From contig NZ_WPYP01000014.1 of NCBI RefSeq assembly GCF_013030985.1, positions 49,786 to 113,785 of the forward strand: a DNA stretch of 64,000 nt, in the 5' to 3' direction. The position numbers and the translations under genes are program-made. Below are positions 27,123 through 34,106 of this stretch, piece after piece. The DNA comes from Ruegeria arenilitoris (GTDB lineage Bacteria > Pseudomonadota > Alphaproteobacteria > Rhodobacterales > Rhodobacteraceae). The notes below the pieces were generated by a model, which searched no databases, was not told where the DNA came from, and was given only the letters and a program-made list of their open reading frames with translations. How positions within the stretch are numbered: position 1 is the first letter of the stretch; the number at the start of each line of letters is the position of its first letter.

Positions 27123-27806
27123 CTATTCGGGTAGTTTGATTTCCACAAGACCTTCCAGATCACCTGGTTTGACACCTTGGTTGAGCAAAGTCTCTGTTAC
27201 GAGATAGGGTAGTTGGCGCAATGAGGGAAAATATCCCTGCATCTCTCCAAGGGCGACGTTTTGAACTACCTGCCGGAGTTCCTTCAAGTTTAGCCGCTGA
27301 TTGGGGCGCTCTAAGAAATTGTGTAGGTACCATGCGGCGAGTCGATCAGTGACAAAGGGTTCTGCACTCGCCGGACTGTCTTTTCCCGGATAGGGTGCTG
27401 CTGTCGCCTCTCCAATCAAATAGAACTGGTCCTCTCCTTGCTGATGAATAGAGAGTCTGAAGGCTGTAATCGGGTTTTTAGAGGTATTGGATACAGATTG
27501 TTTTCGAAACTTCTCGCGTAGTATCAACTTGCCTTCGACACGTAGAAACTGTGCTTCATTATTTGAGGCAGAAAAGGTTTGATACACTTTGAAAGGCACT
27601 CGGAATAGCAGATCCCCATAGATTTCCAGCAGTGGCTTGATCTGAGCCTTTCCGGCCAACCTCTCACCATTGCGCCATTTGCTCACCTGTCCTTGTTGAG
27701 TACGACACAGATTGGCGATTTCCATTTGCGTCATACCGTCGTTAAGCGCAATGCGCACCAGATCTTTGGTCTGGGGGAACGGGTCTTTCTTCTTCGTGTC
27801 ACTCAT
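27123..27806 (-). CDS. XRE-like helix-turn-helix protein with C-terminal unknown domain
   Basis: 227 aa from MSDTKKKD, with GGAGG eight bases upstream. Residues about 14-50 form an HTH (LVRIALNDGMTQMEIANLC then RTQQGQVSKWRNGERL) of the XRE type. The remaining 170 residues form an unrecognised domain beginning with LLFRVPFKVYQTFSA. It is the second gene after a 47-aa basic mini-ORF, with phased GGAATA repeats beyond that, so it probably regulates its own unit. Confidence 0.65.
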   Translation of the reverse strand: MSDTKKKDPFPQTKDLVRIALNDGMTQMEIANLCRTQQGQVSKWRNGERLAGKAQIKPLLEIYGDLLFRVPFKVYQTFSASNNEAQFLRVEGKLILREKFRKQSVSNTSKNPITAFRLSIHQQGEDQFYLIGEATAAPYPGKDSPASAEPFVTDRLAAWYLHNFLERPNQRLNLKELRQVVQNVALGEMQGYFPSLRQLPYLVTETLLNQGVKPGDLEGLVEIKLPE

Positions 27807-27853
27807 GTCTCGGCCTCCGGTGGGCCGGGCGCTTATGAGCGCCCGGCGAATAG

Positions 27854-27997
27854 TCACGATTTCTTGGGGCTCGGGGATTTCCGGTTCGGATTAAGCTGCT
27901 TTCCCCGGTTGCCCTGATTTTGTGCATGGGTCTTGTTCTGACCCGGAGTACCTTTGTTCGGGTTCTTCATATCGGCCGGACGGTTCGGTTTTTTCAT
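27854..27997 (-). CDS. Small basic protein, 47 aa, Asn/Pro/Lys-rich
   Basis: Starts MKKPNRPADMKNPNKG with AAGGAG six bases before the ATG and ends at TGA 27854-27856. Composition is extreme: Asn, Pro and Lys make up about half of the chain, Gly and Gln are frequent, and there is no hydrophobic core, so it is likely disordered and possibly nucleic-acid binding. It lies 47 bp upstream of the HTH gene on the same strand. No family recognised. Confidence 0.55.
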   Translation of the reverse strand: MKKPNRPADMKNPNKGTPGQNKTHAQNQGNRGKQLNPNRKSPSPKKS

Positions 27998-28065
27998 GTC
28001 ATGCTCCTTTTGTCTGACATGGCCGACGTTAGGTGTATTCCGGTCATTCCCAGAATGGTTGAACG

Positions 28066-28095
28066 TGGAATATTCTGGAATACTTCGGAATAGAA
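28066..28095. promoter_or_regulatory. Three 10-bp-phased GGAATA repeats
   Basis: TGGAATATTC, TGGAATACTT and CGGAATAGAA follow each other without spacers at 28066, 28076 and 28086, exactly one helical turn apart. An inverted copy TATTCC occurs at 28036-28041. The block lies about 70-100 bp upstream of the 47-aa ORF and HTH gene (minus strand) and is a candidate operator for that regulator. Confidence 0.5.
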
Positions 28096-28138
28096 TACAG
28101 TTATCGAATAACTTTGTACGATAATGGCGGCTTGAAAC

Positions 28139-28167
28139 GAAAAAGGCCCGCTGATCCAGCGGGCCTT
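28139..28167 (-). terminator. Rho-independent terminator of the purine operon
   Basis: On the minus strand AAGGCCCGCTG, a 3-nt loop and CAGCGGGCCTT form an 11-bp stem followed by a run of T. It lies 20 bp after the stop of the BMP binding-protein gene, the last gene of the xdh/ABC operon. Confidence 0.88.
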
Positions 28168-28186
28168 AATCACTCACCATGCAGAC

Positions 28187-29260
28187 CTACTGCGGGATTT
28201 CGCCTTCCAGCCCTTCGACATAGAAGTTCATGCCCGCCAGGGTGCCGTCGTCAGCGGTTTCGCCCTCGCCCAGCCAGTCGCTGCCGTCCTGCTTTTTCAG
28301 CGGGCCGGTGAAGGGGTGGTATTCACCCGCGGCCATGGCAGCCTTGAGAGCCAGTGCCTCTTCCTTGACGTCAGCCGGAACCGCGTCGGAAATCTCGCCG
28401 ATCTCGACCATGCCTTCCTTGATGCCGTCCCAGGTGTTCACGGTTGCCCACGAGCCATCCATGACGGCCTGGGTGCGTGCAATGTAGTAGGGCGCCCAGT
28501 TGTCGATGATCGACGATACGCGCGGGAACGGAGCGTATTCGCTCATGTCCGAAGCCTGACCGAAGGTGACGACGTTGCCCGCCTCTTGTGCGGCTGCCTG
28601 CGGTGCGGTCGAGTCGGTGTGCTGCAAGATCACGTCTGCGCCCTGTTCGATCAGAACGGTGGCTGCGTCAGCTTCTTTTGCCGGGTCAAACCAGGTGTAG
28701 GCCCAGACAATCTTGAACTCGACATCCGGGTTCACCTTCTTGGCATGGATATAGGCCGAGTTGATGCCCCGGATCACTTCGGGGATCGGGTAGGAGCCGA
28801 TATAACCGACTGTGTTCGATTTGGTCATCTTGCCCGCGATGTGACCCTGAACGGCGCGGCCTTCGTAGAAGCGGGCCGAATAGACCGAGACGTTGTCGGC
28901 AGTTTTATAGCCGGTCGCGTGCTCGAATTTCACGTTCGGGAATTTCTTGGCGACGTTGATGGTCGGGTCCATGTAGCCGAACGATGTGGTGAAGATCAGG
29001 TCTGCGCCTTCCAGCGCCATCTGGGTCATCACGCGTTCTGCGTCCGGGCCTTCCGGAACGGATTCGACGAATACGGTTTCGACGTTGTCGCCAAAGTGCT
29101 CTTCAACGGCCAGACGGCCCTTGTTGTGTTCATAGGTCCAGCCGCCGTCGCCCACCGGGCCGACATAGACGAAGCCGACCTTGGTTTTGTCTTCGGCCAT
29201 GGCCCCCGAGGCCAGACCAAGCGCCATGGCAGCGCTTGCCAGAAGTGTAGTGATTTTCAT
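28187..29260 (-). CDS. BMP-family ABC transporter substrate-binding protein (purine/nucleoside)
   Basis: 357 aa with a signal peptide (LLASAAMALGLASGAMAED). Signature blocks KVGFVYVGPVGDGGWTYEHN (part), TTSFGYMDPTINVAKKFP and VGYIGSYPIPEVIRGINSA belong to the basic membrane protein family (PnrA/NupN-like), which binds nucleosides or purine bases in the periplasm. Downstream of its two permeases and the duplicated ATPase and of xdhABC, so xanthine, hypoxanthine or urate-type ligands are the likeliest. Followed by a strong terminator. Confidence 0.9.
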   Translation of the reverse strand: MKITTLLASAAMALGLASGAMAEDKTKVGFVYVGPVGDGGWTYEHNKGRLAVEEHFGDNVETVFVESVPEGPDAERVMTQMALEGADLIFTTSFGYMDPTINVAKKFPNVKFEHATGYKTADNVSVYSARFYEGRAVQGHIAGKMTKSNTVGYIGSYPIPEVIRGINSAYIHAKKVNPDVEFKIVWAYTWFDPAKEADAATVLIEQGADVILQHTDSTAPQAAAQEAGNVVTFGQASDMSEYAPFPRVSSIIDNWAPYYIARTQAVMDGSWATVNTWDGIKEGMVEIGEISDAVPADVKEEALALKAAMAAGEYHPFTGPLKKQDGSDWLGEGETADDGTLAGMNFYVEGLEGEIPQ

Positions 29261-29291
29261 GTGTTACTCCCCAAGTTGGTTCAGTTGGCCC

Positions 29292-30212
29292 CTAGTGTGA
29301 GGCATGGAAGGTCCGGCCCAATGCGGCAGGTGCGCTGCTCTTGTCGGCCGAAAGGATCACAAGCACAAGGATCGTGATAATATAGGGCGACATTGCCAGA
29401 TACTCGACAGGAATGGCAACGCCCGCTGCCTGCAAATTAAGCTGCAATACGGTGATGCCGCCGAACAAATAGGCCCCCAGCAAGGCACGCCACGGCTTCC
29501 AGCTGGCAAACACCACCAAGGCCAGAGCGATCCAACCGACACCGGCGGTCATGCCCTCGGTCCACTGTGGCACGCGGATCAGGCTGATGTAAGCGCCGCC
29601 GAGGCCCGCGCAGGCACCACCGAACAGGATCGCCATGATGCGAATCTTGATGACCTTATAGCCCAGCGCGTGCGCGGCATCGTGGTTTTCGCCCACCGCG
29701 CGCAGGATCAGACCGACGCGGGTGTATTTCAGCGTGGCCCAGACCGCGGCGGTCAGAGCGATGCCGACATAGAGGATCGGGTCATGCTGGAACAGGATCG
29801 GGCCAATCACCGGGATATCACTGATCACCGGGATATGGATTTCCCCCATGCTGGGCGGTTTGATCCCCACATAGCTTTGCCCCAGAAGGGCACTGAACCC
29901 GAGGCCAAACAGGGTCAGGGCAAGGCCACTGGCCACTTGGTTGGCTAGTGCAAACTGCGTCAGCAGCACGAACAACAAGGATAGCACCGCACCACCAATG
30001 GCCGCCGCGATGAAGCCCAGCCAGGGCGAGCCGGTCTCGACCGAAATCGCAAAGCCGCTGATTGCGCCGACGATCATCATACCCTCAACACCGAGGTTCA
30101 GGACGCCGGCCTTTTCCACGACCAGCTCTCCGATCGCGGCCAGCAGCAGGGGGGTTGCAGCCACCATCAGCGAGGCGACCAGAAGTACGGGATTAATTTC
30201 ACCAAGGTCCAT
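29292..30212 (-). CDS. Nucleoside/purine ABC transporter permease (second)
   Basis: 306 aa, about eight to nine transmembrane helices, BPD_transp_2 type. LLAAIGELVVEKAGVLNLGVEG and GLGGAYISLIRVPQWTEGMTAG (each in part) are typical of the NupQ/YufQ permease of BMP-type importers. Pairs with the 360-aa permease encoded upstream, from which it is separated by an unusual 104-aa membrane protein gene (3-bp gap). Confidence 0.88.
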   Translation of the reverse strand: MDLGEINPVLLVASLMVAATPLLLAAIGELVVEKAGVLNLGVEGMMIVGAISGFAISVETGSPWLGFIAAAIGGAVLSLLFVLLTQFALANQVASGLALTLFGLGFSALLGQSYVGIKPPSMGEIHIPVISDIPVIGPILFQHDPILYVGIALTAAVWATLKYTRVGLILRAVGENHDAAHALGYKVIKIRIMAILFGGACAGLGGAYISLIRVPQWTEGMTAGVGWIALALVVFASWKPWRALLGAYLFGGITVLQLNLQAAGVAIPVEYLAMSPYIITILVLVILSADKSSAPAALGRTFHASH

Positions 30213-30215
30213 GAG

Positions 30216-30530
30216 TCACTCCTTGACCAGAAAGAGGAAGACAGACGCAGCGCTTGCCGCAAGACATACAAACATTGGGACAAGCCGGGTTAAGAAACCA
30301 AACTGCTCGGGCCAAGGACCACTTAGGCGCTCCGCGAGTTTATTCATCGGGTGAAACAGGACAGCAATCAGCACTCCTGCGATTAACCTGGCCGCATCGA
30401 AATTGCCGGTTACCATCTCCATCAATATCAGGACGCACCCCATGGAAATTGGAAAGAGCAGTCCGAGACCTGCGTGAATAGTCGTGGCGCGGCGATCTGC
30501 CTGAATGGCGGTGACTAAGGTATTCATCAC
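30216..30530 (-). CDS. Small three-helix membrane protein inside ABC operon
   Basis: 104 aa. Hydrophobic segments at about 20-40 (GLLFPISMGCVLILMEMV), 48-62 (ARLIAGVLIAVLFHP) and 82-101 (LVPMFVCLAASAASVFLFLV) are probable transmembrane helices. The ATG overlaps the stop of the upstream permease (ATGA), and the next permease starts three bases after its stop. It is thus embedded between the two permease genes, where BMP-type importers normally have none. Base use is slightly AT-richer than its neighbours. Function unknown. Confidence 0.65.
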   Translation of the reverse strand: MMNTLVTAIQADRRATTIHAGLGLLFPISMGCVLILMEMVTGNFDAARLIAGVLIAVLFHPMNKLAERLSGPWPEQFGFLTRLVPMFVCLAASAASVFLFLVKE

Positions 30531-31609
30531 GCCACCTCGCTACGGGCCGCACGGATGCGGTAGTTTGTCAGAAGATCGAATGCCAGCAGGAAGAACAGCA
30601 GCATTCCCTGGAACACCTGAATGGCGGCGGCAGGCAGGCCCAGCTGAGACTGCGCGATTTCACCGCCGATATAGGTTAGCGCCATCAGACCACCGGCCAG
30701 CAGGATGCCTACCGGATGAAGGCGGCCCAAAAAGGCCACGATGATCGCGGTAAAGCCGTAGCCGACGTTAAAGTCGATGCTGACCACGCCCGAAGGACCG
30801 GAGACTTCGAACATCCCCGCAAGCCCCGCCAGCGCACCGGACAGGCCCAGACAGAACAGGATCAGGCGGGCCGGGTTCACACCTGCGAACTTGGCCGCGC
30901 GGGGTGCCTCACCCGTCAGGCGGATGTGGAAGCCCAGCATGTGCCGGTTCAGCAGGATATAGGCAAAGATCACAGCGATCAGCGCGGTTACGACACCCCA
31001 GTGCATCCCCGATCCGGCGATCAGTTCGGCGTTGTGGGCGCTGTCATAGGACTGCAGGTTGCGTGAGCCGGGAAAGCCGAACCCTTCGGGGTTCTTCAGC
31101 AGGCCCAGCGAGACCGAGGCCAACATCTGTTCCGCCACATAGACCAGCATCAGCGACACGAGGATTTCGTTGGTGCCAAAGCGGACCTTCAGGAACGCCG
31201 GGATCATCGCCCATAGCCAACCGCCGAACGCGCCTGCGATGACCATGATCGGAAAGATGTAGAACGCATCCAGCGGATAAAAGGCTAGACCAGCCCCTGC
31301 GCCAAAGATGGCGCCCATGATGTACTGACCCTCAGCCCCGATATTCCAGATGCCGGCACGAAAGCCCAAAGACAGGCCGATGGCGATCAGCACCAGTGGC
31401 GCGCCTTTCACCAGCAATTGCGGGCGGTAATAGAATGCGAACTCACCGAACAGAGGTTCCCAGAAAATCGTCCCGATGGCCTCAACCGGGTTCTTGCCCA
31501 GAATGGCGAACAGAATGCCGCCAAACACCATCGTCGCCAGCACTGCGACCAGAGGGGTGGCATAAGACCACGCCTTGGACGGCTGTGGCCGTTTCTCCAA
31601 CACTATCAT
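30527..31609 (-). CDS. Nucleoside/purine ABC transporter permease (first)
   Basis: 360 aa, about nine to ten transmembrane helices, BPD_transp_2 family. Characteristic blocks are APLVLIAIGLSLGFRAGIWN, GAEGQYIMGAIFGAG and FGTNEILVSLMLVYVAEQML, matching NupP/YufP-type permeases. It lies 35 bp after the ATPase gene and overlaps the 104-aa gene by four bases. Confidence 0.88.
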   Translation of the reverse strand: MIVLEKRPQPSKAWSYATPLVAVLATMVFGGILFAILGKNPVEAIGTIFWEPLFGEFAFYYRPQLLVKGAPLVLIAIGLSLGFRAGIWNIGAEGQYIMGAIFGAGAGLAFYPLDAFYIFPIMVIAGAFGGWLWAMIPAFLKVRFGTNEILVSLMLVYVAEQMLASVSLGLLKNPEGFGFPGSRNLQSYDSAHNAELIAGSGMHWGVVTALIAVIFAYILLNRHMLGFHIRLTGEAPRAAKFAGVNPARLILFCLGLSGALAGLAGMFEVSGPSGVVSIDFNVGYGFTAIIVAFLGRLHPVGILLAGGLMALTYIGGEIAQSQLGLPAAAIQVFQGMLLFFLLAFDLLTNYRIRAARSEVA

Positions 31610-31644
31610 CTGGTCACACCCCCGTTTTCATTTCTTGTATTGTG

Positions 31645-33162
31645 TTAGACATGGGCCACCTCCATGCCGTGCGCGCCACCCATCATCAGGCCGATCTCGT
31701 CAACCGTCAGGCCCGTGGTCGGGCGCGGGGCGCTCAGGCGGCCTTCGTTCAGAGCCGCGAAGCTGTCCGAGATTTCCATCAGTTCGTCCAGATCCTGCGA
31801 GATGCAGATGACCGCTGTTCCCTTGGCCGCCAGATCCAGAATGGCCTGCCGGATCGACGCCGCCGCGGCCGCATCCACGCCCCAGGTTGGCTGGTTCACC
31901 ACCAGAACGTCCGGGTTCTGCAACACCTCGCGACCGATCACGAATTTCTGCAGATTGCCGCCCGAAAGAGACCGCGCCGCATTCTCGGGCCCCGGTGTGC
32001 GCACATCGAAGGCGCTGATAATCTTTTCGGCAAAGCTCTTGGTTTCGGTCCATTTGAGGAACCCGTTGCTTTCCAGCCCCTCGCGAACCGAACCGGTCAG
32101 CAGGGCGTTCTCGGTCAGGCTCATGTCCGGCGCCGCCGCATGACCCAGCCGTTCTTCGGGCGCGGTTAATACACCCAGCTTGCGTCGCGCAGTGGGGCCA
32201 AGCTTGCCGATCTTCTGACCGTTGAACTTGATCGCATCAGCGGTTGTCAGGATTTCGCCCGACAGCACACCCAGCAACTCGTCTTGCCCGTTCCCGGCGA
32301 CGCCACCGATGCCCAGAACCTCACCCTTGCGGACCCTCATGTGAACATTGCGCAATGCCGTGCCGAACTCCGACGGCGATGGTACCGATAACCCGCTGAC
32401 ATCCAGCGCGACCTCACCGAACTCGCGACCCGAACGCTCGGGTGTCTGCAGGGTCGAGCCGACCATCATCTCGGCCATGTCGCGGGCCGAAGTCTCGGAC
32501 GGCACACATTCACCCACGTTCTTGCCCAGACGCAGGATCGTGGCGTGATCGCACAGGGTCCGGATTTCCTCCAGCTTGTGCGAGATATACAGGATCGAGG
32601 TGCCCTCGGAGCGCAATTTGTTCAGCGTTTCGAAAAGGATATCAACCTCTTGCGGGGTCAGTACCGAGGTCGGTTCATCCATGATCAAAAGCTTTGGGTC
32701 CTGTAGCAGACAGCGGATGATCTCGACCCGTTGACGCTCACCTGCGGACAGGTCGCCGACGGTGCGGAAGGGGTCCAGCGGCAGGCCGTAGGTCTCGGAC
32801 ACTTCGCGGATGCGCGAGGCCAGATCGCCCATCGGCGGCGGGTTCTCCATCCCTAGCGCGATATTTTCGGCCACGTTCAGCGCGTCGAACAGAGAGAAGT
32901 GTTGGAACACCATCGCGATCCCGTCAGCGCGAGCGGCGCGGGGTTCGGGCGGTGCAAAGGGCTGGCCGCGCAGCAGCATCGTGCCGCTGTCAGGTTTCAC
33001 CAGCCCATAAATCATTTTCACCAACGTGGATTTGCCCGCGCCGTTTTCACCCAGCAGGGAGTGAACTTCGCCTTCACCGATGTCAAAGGACACCTGATCA
33101 TTGGCCACGACGCCGGGATAGGCTTTGGTCAGCCCTTGCAAGCTTAAAAGTGGAGTGGTCAC
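31645..33162 (-). CDS. Nucleoside/purine ABC transporter ATP-binding protein (two ABC domains)
   Basis: 505 aa with two ABC modules. The first has Walker A LLGENGAGKSTLVKM, signature DLSAGERQRVEIIRCLL and Walker B LLIMDEPTSVLT. The second has a degenerate Walker A region (GIGGVAGNGQDELLGVL) and signature SLSGGNLQKFVIGRE, the pattern of sugar/nucleoside importers (RbsA/NupO-like). The start is GTG 33162, which overlaps the xdhC stop as GTGA; the frame is open far upstream, but that region belongs to xdhC. Confidence 0.9.
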   Translation of the reverse strand: MTTPLLSLQGLTKAYPGVVANDQVSFDIGEGEVHSLLGENGAGKSTLVKMIYGLVKPDSGTMLLRGQPFAPPEPRAARADGIAMVFQHFSLFDALNVAENIALGMENPPPMGDLASRIREVSETYGLPLDPFRTVGDLSAGERQRVEIIRCLLQDPKLLIMDEPTSVLTPQEVDILFETLNKLRSEGTSILYISHKLEEIRTLCDHATILRLGKNVGECVPSETSARDMAEMMVGSTLQTPERSGREFGEVALDVSGLSVPSPSEFGTALRNVHMRVRKGEVLGIGGVAGNGQDELLGVLSGEILTTADAIKFNGQKIGKLGPTARRKLGVLTAPEERLGHAAAPDMSLTENALLTGSVREGLESNGFLKWTETKSFAEKIISAFDVRTPGPENAARSLSGGNLQKFVIGREVLQNPDVLVVNQPTWGVDAAAAASIRQAILDLAAKGTAVICISQDLDELMEISDSFAALNEGRLSAPRPTTGLTVDEIGLMMGGAHGMEVAHV

Positions 33163-34106
33163 GCGCTCAGGTCCTTCTTCAACTCGTTCTGCCAGGCCGG
33201 GCGCAAAAGCTGCGCGGCGACGCCAACGGCGATCATCTGCGGGTGTTTGCCCAGGCCGGGGTCTCCAATCGGGCAGGTGATCCGGCTGATCCGTTCGGGC
33301 GAATGCCCGAGGGCCGCCAGCCGCGACCGGAATCGCGCCCATTTCGTAGCCGAGCCGATCAGGCCAGCAAAGCGGAAATCGTGCGAAAGCAGCCGGTTGC
33401 ACAGCTCTAAATCCAGAGTGTGTGAATAAGTAAGCACAAGATGCTCGGCATCGCGCGGTGCATGACGCACCAGTTCGGCTGGTTTTGCGGCCGGAACCGG
33501 TGTCACGCCAGCTGGAATCGTATCCGGAAACCGCTCGGGGCCAGTATCGACCCAGGTGATTGCCAGATCGGGCAGCGGCGACAAGACATCCATCAGCGCG
33601 CGGCCTACATGGCCTGCGCCCCAGATCCACAGATTGCGGGTCGGTTTGTGCACCGGTTCCACCATCCAACCGTCGACCAGTTGCGGTTCAGGCGCGACGC
33701 CCTGTCCGCGTGCGGCCGCCAGCAGGCGTTTGACCGACAGGGGCATGTCGCCGCCGGACGGGGACCGCACGATCACGGTATCGTCTAGTGCGTTCATAGC
33801 CACTTGGTCATAGACCTCGCTGAGCAGTGATACCGCGCCGCCGCAGCATTGGCCCATGTCGGGGCCAAGCGCGTGATGGGTCAGACGGCCTTGTACCGTC
33901 TGCGTTCGCGCGGCCTCAGCCGCTTGATACTCCAGCGTGCCACCACCGATTGTGCCGCTTTGCCCGAAGCCGTTTTTTTCTGGCCAAACCAGCATAGCAG
34001 CACCGACCTCGCGCGGGGATGACCCCTTGATCGCAGCAATGACCACCCGGGTGACTTTCCCGTGGGTTTTGACCGCCTCCCTCAAAGCCTCTCGATCAAA
34101 TCCCAT
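33159..34106 (-). CDS. xdhC: Xanthine dehydrogenase accessory protein
   Basis: 315 aa. XdhC N-terminal block ALREAVKTHGKVTRVVIAAI-KGSSPREVGAAMLV, then GQSGTIGGGTLEYQAA, GPDMGQCCGGAVSLLSEV, and the C-terminal Rossmann motif LWIWGAGHVGRAL. XdhC binds molybdenum cofactor, promotes its sulfuration and inserts it into XdhB. Start ATG 34106 overlaps the xdhB stop as TGATG, and its stop overlaps the ATPase GTG. Confidence 0.92.
   Translation of the reverse strand: MGFDREALREAVKTHGKVTRVVIAAIKGSSPREVGAAMLVWPEKNGFGQSGTIGGGTLEYQAAEAARTQTVQGRLTHHALGPDMGQCCGGAVSLLSEVYDQVAMNALDDTVIVRSPSGGDMPLSVKRLLAAARGQGVAPEPQLVDGWMVEPVHKPTRNLWIWGAGHVGRALMDVLSPLPDLAITWVDTGPERFPDTIPAGVTPVPAAKPAELVRHAPRDAEHLVLTYSHTLDLELCNRLLSHDFRFAGLIGSATKWARFRSRLAALGHSPERISRITCPIGDPGLGKHPQMIAVGVAAQLLRPAWQNELKKDLSA

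Noticed and set aside
33163..33669. N-terminal extension of the ABC ATPase frame
   Set aside because: It lies within xdhC; the ABC domain starts at the GTG that overlaps the xdhC stop.
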